From assembly GCA_039000515.1 (NCBI GenBank), contig JBCFYV010000001.1:53252410-53316409 (forward strand): a DNA stretch of 64,000 nucleotides. The letters run 5' to 3'. Shown here piece after piece: positions 31,768 to 43,199 of the stretch (positions within the stretch are counted from its first letter, which is position 1; every line of letters begins with the position of its first letter). This DNA is from Timema cristinae (taxonomy: Eukaryota > Arthropoda > Insecta > Phasmatodea > Timematidae). The notes under the pieces are model-generated. The model was not told the DNA's origin and made no database searches. It worked only from the letters and a program-made list of their open reading frames with translations. Made by a program: the position numbers and the translations under genes.

Positions 31768-31995
31768 TACCAACGCGTCTTACTACTCATCCGGCTTGTA
31801 TTAACATTTACTAATTATGATAGTAGGTTAGAGATGAAGAAGGTTGACATTAGTGGAAGTATACCCTCATTTGTATAAATGGAAAGTGGTAAACATTTTA
31901 GAAAAAAATACCAGTACACCCGACCCTTTTCTCTCACCATTATTAGTACAATCTATAGCGAGAGTCATGCCCTAGACCGTTCGACCACCGAAACC
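31768..31995 (-). mobile_element. SINE, family 1 (duplicate of 25978-26200)
   Basis: Same element as in copy 1, with an extra C in CTTTACCAACG at the tail boundary and no other notable change. Confidence 0.8.
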
Positions 31996-33014
31996 AGATT
32001 AATCCCAATAAACTAATATATTATGTAAACTAATTTAATATATCCTGAGGTTGTTCTAATTATTACATCTGCATAATTCTTGGAAAGTAATATTGGATAG
32101 GTTTGGACTAGATTCTATAGTTTCCTTTAATTTCCAAATTTTGTTAAAAATGTGGTCCAGTTTTTTTTCATCAGAAAATTTAAACACAACACACAAAATA
32201 AGGGATTTTGTAATTCAATAAGACAATTTTATTAAAGTATTAGACTAATTAACAATATAGTTTTAGAAAATCGTATTTAATTTAATTTAATTGTTTACTA
32301 TGCCTTCAAAATGAAACTTCACCAGAATAAAACATGGATACTGTAAAATAATTATGTTAAGTGTTAATTTGTGTTCTTGACTACTTACAAAACAAGGATT
32401 AATGAATAAAGGATTTGAATGAATAAAGTGCAATTTACAAATTAGTTAGAGTGGTTGAAAGCAAACATAGCTCACTCCCGACCATGGTAATATTCATGAC
32501 GTGGAGAGAGAGAGAGGGTGAATTTACAGGACCAACAATGACAATAATGCCATGTACGAGTCAATACAAATCTTGCTAAGTTAACTCCCTCCAACAATGT
32601 CTGTGTGGTTTCTGAATCGTAAGTCGTGAGGCTGAGTTAGCTATAACTGCGGTCTAATGTTTATAGTAAGAGCTTTATATTATAGCTAGAAAACTACTAT
32701 TTCTATTTTAATGTATTCATACGTAAATTCATGTGATATACAACTGCCACTTTTGATATATAATATTAATACCTTTAAAATAACACAACAATATAGTAAA
32801 ATATTATTAATGTTGGCTTCAAAATAATATATTTCTATTTTCTATATTCCTTAATAAAATTGGACTATATATACTTTCTGACATACAGTAATTTGTGAAT
32901 CTGTACCTAGCATAACATATCCAACCAATTTTACATTCTCATGACTCCTCGAAGAGGGAAATTACTGTGATCGTCGAAAAAAATAGAACTCTAGATTTTA
33001 ATAAATGTCGACGT

Positions 33015-33665
33015 TTTACGACCCTCTGAAACAAAAAAAAGTTGTTTTTGCATTTCCGTCTGTCTGTCAGTTTTTCTGTACCTCGGGCTTGAACCGAAAC
33101 TATTTTACCGATTTGGCTAAAACCTGGTATCTTGATATCTAGCCCTAAATTTAAGGGTAGTTTACTGAAGGGCAAAAAGAGAAAAAGAGATTTTCTAGAG
33201 ATTCGCTCTAAAGATTTTGATTCATTTTACATCTAGATATGGTTTATAGTTTTAAACAGGATGTAACTACTAATTTTCTCATGAAAATGAATTTGAGGGT
33301 ATTTTACATTATGAAAATTTTACAATTTTCATCATTTCTCCGCAATTATTTGAGACGTGAAATGACTTGTCATTGTAAAGCTGTAGTACATATTTTTATA
33401 AGACTAACAATGTCTAAGCTATAAGAATATATATATAATATATTATTGGGATCTTTGAAAATGAATATGATTCATATGTTCTTTGGTGAACAGAGATGTT
33501 TCTCTTTTCTCAATATTTCTGTAACAGTGTTCCTAGTTCCTAATGCCATAGAGTAAGTAACAGTGTATATTATTTCATTTATGATCTTTGGTGTATCGTT
33601 TCTACAAAAATGTATAGACCTATTATTTCGTTTTACAAATCTTACAAATTTTAGGTAAATGATTA
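33015..33665 (+). repeat. 'GTCTGTCTG-headed' repeat (duplicate)
   Basis: Near-identical to 27225-27870; differences are mostly homopolymer and short AT-repeat lengths. Confidence 0.6.
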
Positions 33666-35045
33666 TTTTAAAATAAAATAGGGAGAAAGAATGTGCAGTG
33701 AAAAATACCATTTATTTTTAAATGGAGTTGTAGCCTCAGAAAGTTGATTTTAAAATGGAAATAAATTCATAGCAAATTATGGACTACTATGCCAACAATT
33801 TTATATATATGTTCTTAAATTTTCATTCATTTAAATTTACGACAGATGTAAATTTTTAAAAGCATTTTCTGCTTTATATTTACTTTTATCTATAACATTT
33901 TACTATCTATAATTAAAAAATAATTGTAAAGCAAAGAAAGTGTCATAAATATTGTTAAATTCCCAAATTAAATATTATTTTATGTTTTTATCAAATATGG
34001 GTCAAACCTGAATTTGTTTACATTAATTTTTAAGAGATTGTTTCAACACATGGATAATACCTCTTAGGTAAATAATAGAGCACGAACCAGATGCCACATT
34101 GTGGCACGGATTTCTGTATTATACTTTATTAATACTACTGAAACCTTTTTACGATTTTTTTTAAAGATTAAACAAAAAAGGGAAAAATAATTATTTTAAA
34201 TTAAAAACTATTAAACTCATGTCGAAATCAATGCTAGCCTCAGAAACTGATGTTTGTGGGTCCCAACCCAGCAGGGGTTGACATATTTTTCTTGAAATAT
34301 AAAAGTCTGTAGCATAGTTTCCTTTGGAGAGGAGGTATATCCGTTGGTCTCATGCTGATTGTGGTATGTGAAAGAACCCTGGTAGGTATGTGAGAATATC
34401 TGTCCCAGCAAAATTGGTAGGCCCTTTCACTCTCACTCATGGAAATTCTATTGTGCTGATATAACCAGTCGTTACAGAGAGTGCACTTTAAATAATTCAA
34501 ATAAAATATATATTAAATTGATGCCAAATTATTTGTTTTAAATTTTAAAATCCATTAAACTGGACTTAAAATATTTTGATTCGAGTGAATTTTTTAAATT
34601 TAATTTCTCGGCTAATCAGTCATGACATGAGCTTTCAAGCCGTTAGTAAAATAAAAATCGTACATTAAATTATACATTTTTGCCTATAACTTTAGTTTTC
34701 ATAAATTTAAATGATAAATTAATGGGCTGAGGCCTAGTTATAAAGTTTGTTATATATAATTAGTTATATTTGACTAAATCACCAAGTAATCATCATAATA
34801 ATTGTTATAGAAAAAATTAATATTAATATCCTAAACGTACATGTATAATTTTTGAATATCGATATATATTTTTCGAATCCTCAAAGTTCAAGTATCTTTA
34901 AAGATTCGATGGTTTAAGGATTGAATATTCAAAAGAGCCATTCAAGTTAATGATCTATGATACAATAATACTCATAATGAATGTCAATATTCTCTATATA
35001 TCTCACCCGGATAGGATAACGAATCTCCTCCTTGTCGTATTTCAG

Positions 35046-35150
35046 ATTGGAAGTCTCCCTGGGTACTTCTTGTTCGAACACAGCCACGTCCACAAGAGGT
35101 CCATGTCTCCGGGTGACTCACATCACGCCAAGCTCTCCTCAGAACCTGAG
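35046..35150 (+). CDS. Proprotein convertase prodomain exon (duplicate)
   Basis: Same 105-base exon, same splice sites and same encoded residues as at 29252-29356. Given the gap geometry it is probably the same genomic exon shown twice. An annotator should count one. Confidence 0.8.
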
Positions 35151-35261
35151 GTAAGACTTCAATTACCACTTTACAAAGTCGTACAACATTTATAACCACA
35201 TTTACACGAGTGATTTTAGCAGCGCTTCTTGGAGATATATATTGTTTTAAATCAGGTGTCA

Positions 35262-35515
35262 CCCACTTCCGTGGCCACATGGTATAAGGTGCTACTCTCA
35301 TTGTAGACTAGACTGCCGATGACGGGTGTTTCAAGGTTCGAATCTCGGTTGAGTTTACTGAAGGTGGGCTTAATAAAATAGTTTTACATTCTACCTCCAC
35401 GTAAATGCGGGTACCCTTACTCTAAATATAACTTTCTTAATCCCTAAAACAATTAGCGTCTTTAGTACATAAGCATATAACCCGAACGGGTAGTAAGACG
35501 TGGTGCTAAAAAAAT
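35262..35515 (+). mobile_element. SINE, family 1 (duplicate of 29470-29735)
   Basis: Same element; TGACGGGTGTTTCAAGG here versus TGACGGGGTGTTCAAGG in copy 1 shows the compensating homopolymer differences between the two contigs. Confidence 0.85.
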
Positions 35516-35958
35516 CAGATGTCGCTAAACCGCCGATTGAGAGCTACCGGTAGTTAGCGACGCCATATTCGACATCTCACGCCAAAAATCTATTTTGTAC
35601 TTCCCAAAGTGACTTATTATTGAAGAGAGCTGCCTCTTGTTTAGGATATGGGTGGTCTCGATGGTTCTGGCTGTTGTTTCACTCTGAGTGAAGGCGTTAC
35701 TCTGCTCTAACTGCCTGAGTTATCTTTTTCAAATAAAGTTGGTGAAAAACAAAATAAATAAGGAGGCTCACAGATGAACATCTTGATAACTGAATTCCAA
35801 TGGGAGTGGCAAATTATTCACCAAACATGAAATAAGTGGAAGACGAATTTGAATGACGCTATTCTCAGTAAGCTACAAGCCAAGATTTTTATAAATATAC
35901 ATGTGAATATCATTTTGTTTGGAAAAATGAATAATCTTTGTATCTAGGATTAAAAAGA

Positions 35959-36267
35959 TCACTTTGGGGTGAAAATCCCTAATTTTTTTCTTTTAGTTAT
36001 TTCCATTACAATTACAAATTCAAACCACAAAGCCCACCCGCCAATTGAACAAAAGTATGGTGTCGAGTCCTTTGTACAAGCTACAACAGTAGCCAATACG
36101 CGATAGGCAAACTTTCGTACCGGGTAGCCCGCTAAACAAGGTGTCATTTTGAAAGTAGCTTCCATTTGCTTCGAGTTTGGTGACCCTTGTTTAAAACAAT
36201 CGTGTTTCCAGGAGCGCGGGGGGCTGAAATATCCGCGCTGTAGTCGCGCAAGATCGTCTGTTAGCAC
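35959..36267 (-). CDS. GC-rich 102-codon open frame (duplicate)
   Basis: Differs from 30167-30475 by one residue (Glu to Lys in VACTKDSTPY). Same caveats as copy 1. Confidence 0.2.
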   Translation of the reverse strand: MLTDDLARLQRGYFSPPRSWKHDCFKQGSPNSKQMEATFKMTPCLAGYPVRKFAYRVLATVVACTKDSTPYFCSIGGWALWFEFVIVMEITKRKKLGIFTPK

Positions 36268-36379
36268 GACTTCCAGCAGCGGCCAGTGTAGATAGAGTCT
36301 AATCGCGACTGGAGTGGGGTAGTGACAGCAACCAGATCTACTTTCATGTATTCATTCGCTAAGCCATGCGATCTGCCAG

Positions 36380-36570
36380 ATAATAATAATATAATATTAC
36401 GCGTCTGGGTTACATCACTCGTAGCCCAGTAGCAGAAAGATCAGTCAATACTAATGTATTGTTTCCTGAATGTACTAACAGTACATCCTTTCAGTGGAGG
36501 CTCTTTCCATGCCCCGATGAAATGAGATGATGGCGATAGTGAGTATGAAGGGGTGAAACCAATGTGAATA
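36380..36570 (-). mobile_element. SINE-like repeat, family 5 (duplicate)
   Basis: Duplicate of 30590-30775. Confidence 0.6.
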
Positions 36571-36799
36571 AAAGCTTTTAATAAAATCTTAATCATCAAA
36601 TACAATTCTGAAAAAAAATATTGAAGGTAGCTAAATATGTTTACTTTAAAACAAAGGTTTTCTAGTTTAGCTAAGCTAAGTCATTATTTAGTAAACCATA
36701 TTTAAATAAACAATGAAATCAAGAATGGTACTAAATAAATTAACCATTTGAAATAATTGGTTGTCTTTATTTGAGATATTCAAAAATATATTCAAGATA

Positions 36800-36905
36800 A
36801 TAGAAAGTGCTGTGTGTTTACCAGGTACATCAGCTCCAAGAGAAAGAATTTTCTCAACTATGAGCAACATTTGGTTTCAAGGAAGAGGTCGATTAAGTGT
36901 CAATA
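36800..36905 (+). pseudogene. hAT transposase C-terminal relic (duplicate)
   Basis: Same conserved residues as at 31007-31117. A short deletion after GRLSVNI changes the downstream frame relative to copy 1. Confidence 0.75.
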
Positions 36906-37149
36906 TAAGCTTTTAAACGGGGAAAATGAATTCCAAATATTATTGTATTGTTTTTTGTGACCATATAAAATCCAACAAACATTTCTTAAGGAAAATACTT
37001 TCTAATTAAAAATATATTGAAGTTGAACTGGAAACAAGAAGCCCAGCCATCCACATTATCGTCACATTAGACCTGCTGCAAAAAGTACGCAAACAACTTT
37101 TCAATCATTTTGAATATTTTGTTTTTGAGCTCCTTGCAATATGATTTTC

Positions 37150-37760
37150 TTTTTGTTGCTCCATACCGAGTTTTGTTTGTCATGCTGGGCAGGGGTGTAT
37201 GACTTATAAGTATAGGCTTACTTAACATTGAAATGATCTTTTCATGAAGTGTCCTGGATTATATTTCCTAAGATATGTTAACCCTATATTTAATCGTCAA
37301 CATGTGCAAGGGTATAAAACAGCCTTAATCCAACAAAATATAAATGTTTGCTATGTTTTCGGAGCTAAACGAAACATACAAACACATAAAAAATATTTAT
37401 TCCTGAAATTTTGGAACAGTTTATCAATTCGAAGAAAGCTGCCCTCACTTTAAGGAAAGAGTTGACGTGTTTGATGAGTAGGCTTGAGGTGAATGACCTT
37501 TCTAGGAGCGACCAGATTGTTGTAAGCTTACCATCAATATCATGGCTTCGTACAGACTCAACAAATGACGGCTGCAACGGAGCGTGCGCGCAGTGGGCCA
37601 TACCAATCACTCCCCGGTGATTGGATAAACCACGTCACAACCCATATCAAGCGGAAACATGATTGAATATGTCACGGGCGGTGGTTTGGTCCAGTGCGTT
37701 TGAAGATTAGACCTATTGCTGCCTCAATATTGCGATTAAACTTCTATCTGAACTTTCAAC
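37150..37760. other. Unique sequence with a GC-rich patch at 37490-37640
   Basis: A plus-strand open frame (37411-37620, KKAALTLRKEL and LEVNDLSRSD visible) lies in a patch of raised GC and ends in a small inverted repeat (AATCACTCCCCGGTGATT, 37604-37621). No family is recognised. It could be an exon or a transposon piece. Confidence 0.25.
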
Positions 37761-37764
37761 GTAG

Positions 37765-37985
37765 AGGAATGGATCGACAAAGCTTTACTGCAGATTAAAC
37801 TATTATTTAGATACGCTTTCTATTGAGAGATATAGATCGACAAACTTTTACTGTGGGTTTAACTATTATTTAGGTAAGCTTACTATTGAGAGAAATAGAT
37901 CGACAAACCTTTACTGCCGGTAAACTATTATTTAGGTACTCTTTCAACTAAGACGAATATATAAAACTACCTTTACTGCGGATAC
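37765..37985. repeat. 63-bp tandem repeat, about 3.5 copies
   Basis: Units containing GATCGACAAACTTTTACTG and AACTATTATTTAGGTA start at 37772, 37835 and 37898 (period 63); a fourth diverged partial unit follows. Confidence 0.85.
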
Positions 37986-38079
37986 AATCTTCGTTTGTCT
38001 TTAAATCAATATAAACTTATGTAAATATACAAAACACGCTATATTTCAAAGCGTGTGTAAACAAAATAGCGTAACTTAG

Positions 38080-38350
38080 TTTCATCTATACTTCACTTCG
38101 ACTTTTATTTTTGACCGAGTGAGTGAGGTTCTATTTTAACTTGAACATTTGTCATCTCGTCTGTCTGTATGTTTGTCCTGATATTTTCTATGTGATAACT
38201 TTCAAATGCTTGGATCAATTTTAACGAATTTGTAGGGACACTATTTGAAACTAGACCGAGTGATGTATGTACTGTACATAGTTTTCAATCTAGCTATTTA
38301 TTTCAATGTGGTGGCTGATTAAAAGGTTTTTTGTTTATCTCAGATGATTT
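38080..38350 (+). repeat. Possible fragment of the 'GTCTGTCTG-headed' repeat
   Basis: TCGTCTGTCTGTATGTTTGT followed by GGATCAATTTTAACGAATTTG resembles the heads at 27275 and 58095. It is too diverged to align in full by eye. Confidence 0.3.
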
Positions 38351-38785
38351 AAATTTAACATTCTAAGCAAGTAAACAAGTACCTATAGCATACAATTTTA
38401 AAGTTTGGCATTGCGTGATTAACGTTTTAAACCACGTGAAAAATAATTATTCAATATGAATATAATGTACTTTTTAATCTGGTATTATTTAATTTGGTTT
38501 TCTATTTAACTTAATACTCTTTGAAACATATTTGGAAGAAGTTATAGGAAAGGTGGATAGAAACATATAAAAGGGAACAAACACAATATGGATTTTACAA
38601 TGAAAATAAGAACACAGTTCACACTTTACATGCTGCCACTGGGCAATGAGGTAATATGTGCCCCTTAAAGAAAATCTGTCGTTACCACACAATCCCCCGA
38701 CCTAGGTTTCATTCTATCGGAACCCATCAAGGAGGAGTGTGAAATGCGCAACGCAACTTCCTCAATGAGAAATACCCACTTAAAA

Positions 38786-39105
38786 TCCAAGGAGAAATTA
38801 AAGGAGATATTTTAACATAAGGTCCAAGGAGAAATTAGAGGAGCTATTTTAACATAAGATCCAAGGAGAAATTAGAGGAGATAGTTTAACATAAGATCCA
38901 AGGAGAAATTAGAGGAGAAATTTTAACATGAGATCCAAAGAGAAATCAGAGGAGATATTTTAACATAAGATCCAAAGAGAAATCAGAGGAGATATTTTAA
39001 AATAAGATCCAAGGAGAAATTAGAGGAGATATTTTAACATAAGATCCAAAGAGAAATCAGAGGAGATATTTTAACATAAGATCCAAATAGAAATCTTAAG
39101 ACTGT
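38786..39105. repeat. 37-bp minisatellite, about 8.5 copies
   Basis: The unit TCCAAGGAGAAATTAGAGG plus AGATATTTTAACATAAGA recurs at 38786, 38823, 38860, 38897, 38934, 38971, 39008, 39045 and 39082 with an exact 37-bp period. The last unit is partial. Confidence 0.97.
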
Positions 39106-39109
39106 AGTA

Positions 39110-40335
39110 ATAAAAAAAACATGAAGCGAGTTCTACTCTTCACAAAACTACTAGTAATATAAAAACATGGATGGAGCGAGGTCTACTGTCACAGAACTAT
39201 TAATATGTTACAGTTTTTCTTTTAACATAGGTCGAATATAAATAATATGTCATGTAATTACTTACTTACTAACTAGTTCATTTGTGAAGAATCACCTCAC
39301 TGGGAAAACTATTAACTTTTTTCTTAACTCAAGAAAATACTTCTATCTCATTACATTCTGGGAGATAATTATCGCTGCTATAATTTTTTTTTACTAAAAT
39401 ATATAATTTGTGGCTAACAGACGATGTGATAGTAAAAAAATAAGGTCATAAGGTGTTATTTAAAACACAAAATAGTATTAGAATTATTGATGTTTGAATC
39501 CGCAATGGTATAGCATTATGAAGAACATGTCCTTTGTCAATATTTCTCAGATTAACATGTTATATAAAATAAAATAAAGAAAAATAAACTACGCAAAAGA
39601 GTTATAACATTATGTTCCCTCTAAGTTAAATAACAAAGAGAAAACAAAAATGTTAAATTCAAAACGACTAGTAGTTCACGAAAAACATAATTTGATTTTT
39701 GTAAAATTTTATTATTTTAGAGTTATAGATTATGTCATTAAAAGCCATTTTATAAAAATATCTATACTTTGAGTAATGTGCATTGAGAGTTTTTAAAATC
39801 CATGTCAGGTTAAATACCAAAATGAAAAATGTCTCAGCTCAACGGGCGTGTGGTGGTGGCTTGATAATCCTGCAGTTTTAGCAATCTCAACCAAGTCAAC
39901 GTTGCAACGTTTCCATAAACAAACTGCACCAGAAAGGTTAAATTACTAACATTCTTTACATACTTTTTTTTGCCTTCAATTACAACATATCGTCGATAAT
40001 ATTCGAACGTCAAAAATCCGGATCGCCAAGAAAAAATATTAGTTATAAAAATAACTACAGTGGTATCAATATCAGATACATGGCTACTTTGTTAAAATGT
40101 CCTCATTATATTCCTTCAGAATTTGTGATATTTAGTAGAAAAATATATTTTTTGTTAGTTCTTTGTTTAAATATAGTGATAATGTTTTTACCTTAACACT
40201 GAGTTTTCATAAGTATCTCGTCTATGCTTATTTTTCTTTGATAAGAGCAGTCATCTAAACATACTATCTTAGTTAGGGAAATATTATCAACCTGTATTTT
40301 TAATTTATATTCTAAAACAAGCTCAAAATACTTGT
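39110..40335. other. AT-rich DNA without recognisable features
   Basis: No tRNA-like head, open frame of note or tandem repeat was found. Confidence 0.5.
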
Positions 40336-40340
40336 ATTAG

Positions 40341-40390
<50 letters not shown>
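40341..40390. repeat. (AT)n microsatellite
   Basis: About 25 uninterrupted AT units. Confidence 0.97.
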
Positions 40391-40393
<3 letters not shown>

Positions 40394-40399
40394 CATAAA

Positions 40400-42105
40400 A
40401 CACGGAACCTGCTGAAAGGACATGAACAAGGCAACGAACCTGTATATAAACAGAACTAATCCTCTTCCTAATCCTCCTCCTACTAATTATACTTCTAATA
40501 CTAATAATGATAATAAACAATACATTTCAAATATGATAAACGCGTTAAAATCGATTAAAATATGTTTTAAAGAAAGGATTAATTTCTTTTTATAAGAATA
40601 AATTATACATTCCATTAATTCTCCCAAAAAGTAAAATAGTCGAGTATTCTTCCAACATCTCTTTTAACTTTTAGTTAAATGATAAATAACTTTACTTATA
40701 ACATTCCGTATTTGAAGGTAAATATTACGATTATATCAATATTAAGAACACACTCAGAACACACATTTAGTGGGATTAATATTCTTCATTTTACAGTCGG
40801 TAGTGATTTAAGCAATATTTTAGACATAATATTATAAATCACACATCCTAGTGTTTTTCTATTTAGAAGCAGCTTGTTAGTCCCTAAAACGAAAAAAAAG
40901 AAGTCAAGTTCCTTTCTAAAGCCAATTTTAGTTTTGATATATGAGATAAGAAGCGCTTCCCTCTCAGCAAAGGGGGGAAACAAAAGTTAAGTTATGAGAA
41001 GAAAGTACACAAAGGAAGCAGTTAGCTAGAAATAAGAAATATGGCTGTAATATCTCAAAATGTAGCTCTTCGCTACTGGTAAAGCTAGACAACAGTATTT
41101 ATAGGTTGGTCATAATTCTTACATTTGTAATCTACATCGGTACTCGAAAAACACATGCAATGATCACAAGTGTTGACTCGTAGGGGAGACTTTATTCATT
41201 TTGTCAGGCACCTGTTAATGTTCTTTAGACTTTGTTTTTTACAAAATATTTTAGTTAATACCGTAAAAAAACGCTTATTGAGAATGTAAACACTATTCTT
41301 TGATAAGATTGTATTCGAATTTATTGTCAATTAAAAGTCAACTACTATTTACAGTATATATTTATATTTAAAGTATGCTAATATCAACATAATATAATTT
41401 AAATTAATGTCATGCCTCTTACTAACACTTCTTATGGGAGTAACTGTATTACTATATTTATTAAAATAGATTTAGAACATTTTACATATACAGACTGTAA
41501 CACATAATTTCAATCAGAGGGGAAAATTTAAAATACATCGCAAACTGCATGTTTACTAAGTAGTTCCCTTTCAAAATACTATTAGTTGAACAATAGATCT
41601 TGGTGGAATTTCTTAAGTTTGATTTATTTTTCGCAAACATTCTTCATATAATATAACTAAATTAGTTAACATCTCGCTTCAGATTAACAGGCATTTTAAA
41701 GTCAAAACGGGGTAATTATTATACTATTTTAATTTTTTGTTTTCATCTTTTGAACAAAAAGTTTGATAAAAAGTAGACAAAACTTCACACAAAAAATAGT
41801 TTAAAAAATATTTTAACAACCTACTATTGCACTTAGATCCTAAAGCTTTATTATGTTTTAGATCATTCAGCTGCTCTACACATTATCTGCATTTTCTCTG
41901 TTAGACCCAGCCACAACTAATTAAAAGTTTTCCATCAATTTGGACTCCGATAAATTCTTGGATCATGAGCCCAGACGTTCATCTATAATTGAAATTCGCT
42001 ATTAAATATAACAGAAATAACAATATTGTCAGCGACGCCGGATCATATGGTCTTTCAATAAATCCGTGTTGCAGCTATGCCTTTATATTAGAGGCATATC
42101 TATTT
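40400..42105. other. AT-rich DNA without recognisable features
   Basis: Long AT-rich stretch. The frames are short and without family motifs. Confidence 0.5.
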
Positions 42106-42107
42106 AT

Positions 42108-42345
42108 TTTGTCACCGCATCTTACTACCCGTTCAGGCTATACGCGTGCTAACTTATGACGCCAATGTTTTAGGGATAAGGAAGATTGAATTTAGAGGAG
42201 GTGTTCCTGTATTTGTATAGAGGGAGAGATGAAAGACATTTAGGAAGAACCACTCTCAGTACACCGGCTGAGGTCCGAACACCGATATCCCGTCCAATTT
42301 ATTGCGAGACTGATGCTTTAACCCACTCGGCCACAGAAGCGCGTC
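42108..42345 (-). mobile_element. tRNA-derived SINE, family 1, minus strand
   Basis: Tail complement CACCGCATCTTACTACCCGT, body with TTCCTGTATTTGTATAGAGG, B-box complement GGTCCGAACACC, and head end CCCACTCGGCCACAGAAG. Confidence 0.82.
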
Positions 42346-42463
42346 TAGAGGTGAAACAATACCGATATAAAAACACAAAACATGTTAAAAATATATGTTA
42401 ATGGTTTCAGTGTCGTAACAACAATTGACAGTACAAACTAATGGACATAATCAGACCGGTTTA

Positions 42464-42677
42464 TTATTATTATTATTATTATTAGCACCGCGTCTTACTA
42501 CCCGTTCGGGTTATACGCACTTACGCTAATGTGTAATGATAGGGTGAGATGAAATGAAGGACCTACAGTTTAACGTGGAATCCGAACCACGGTGGAGGCC
42601 TGGCATTCCCCACATTAACAAGATGTCTTGTCAGAGGTGAAGGAAGGGTTTGGAAATCAATTAAATCTGTGCCAGGA
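42464..42677 (-). mobile_element. 5'-truncated SINE, family 2, with 12-bp target duplication
   Basis: The element runs on minus from TCCTGGCACAGATTTAATTG to the shared tail and a (TAA)n tract. It is flanked by a perfect direct repeat CAGACCGGTTTA at 42452-42463 and 42678-42689. Compared with the full copy at 14161 the tRNA head is missing, as expected for incomplete target-primed reverse transcription. Confidence 0.92.
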
Positions 42678-42714
42678 CAGACCGGTTTAGATAATTGTAA
42701 TTACAGCATTGTCC

Positions 42715-42836
42715 TTATGGAGGATACCACACTTCAATTAATTTGAGTTAGTTGAAAAATGACAACTGGACATGGGATCAAACCCGAGACCTTTGGGTTA
42801 GTGCACCAATCCTCTACCATTGAGCTATACAGGATT
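42715..42836 (-). mobile_element. tRNA-derived SINE head, family 4, minus strand
   Basis: On minus, A box TAGCTCAATGG fits TRGYNNARNNG exactly, and GGGTTTGATCCC is the B box about 40 bases on. A body with CCAGTTGTCATTTTTCAAC follows. The same family is at 61565. Confidence 0.65.
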
Positions 42837-42844
42837 CATTCAAC

Positions 42845-42920
42845 CCTTAGGGTCAGGATAGTTCAGTGGTAGAGCATAGGTGCACTAAGTTCGATTCCCA
42901 TATCTATGTGTGTCAAATAA
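42845..42920 (+). mobile_element. tRNA-derived SINE head, family 4, plus strand
   Basis: A box TAGTTCAGTGG and B box GTTCGATTCCC, head-to-head with the minus copy at 42715-42836. The pair forms an imperfect inverted repeat about 10 bases apart. Confidence 0.6.
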
Positions 42921-43039
42921 TTTAAACTAACCTTAAACCAAGTTCTTAAGACTAAATAATGTACTGTACACATAAATCTTTGATCAGCATCAAACAATAC
43001 TTTTTATTTAAAATAAATAAATTGGCAATATATTTCTTT

Positions 43040-43190
43040 ATAGTGTAGGGAATGCCAGGCCTCCACCGTGGTTCGGATTCCACGTTAAACTGTAGGTCCT
43101 CCATATCATCTCACAATCACCCTACCATTACACATTAGCGTAAGTGCTTATAAGCCGAACGGGTAGTAAGACGCGGTGCTAATAATAATT
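43040..43190 (+). mobile_element. 5'-truncated SINE, family 2
   Basis: Starts in the body (GGAATGCCAGGCCTCCACCG) and ends with the shared tail GAACGGGTAGTAAGACGCGG and TAATAATAA. Confidence 0.88.
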
Positions 43191-43199
43191 TATAGTGTA

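Larger units (their letters stand above)
31459..37147. repeat. Copy 2 of the 5.7-kb near-identical duplication
   Basis: It matches 25669-31358 in full, including SINEs, the interspersed repeat, the convertase exon, the GC-rich frame and the hAT relic. Its left end corresponds to a point only about 340 bp right of the satellite, as expected if a contig broke on reaching the array. Sequence right of 37147 is unique to this contig. Confidence 0.95.

Noticed and set aside
25669..37147. Genuine recent tandem segmental duplication
   Set aside because: The copy ends coincide exactly with a 100-N scaffold gap, so an unmerged contig overlap is simpler.
42843..42920. Functional tRNA gene
   Set aside because: A and B boxes are present but the acceptor and anticodon stems do not pair, and related copies are SINE heads. 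The same holds for all tRNA-like segments in the window.
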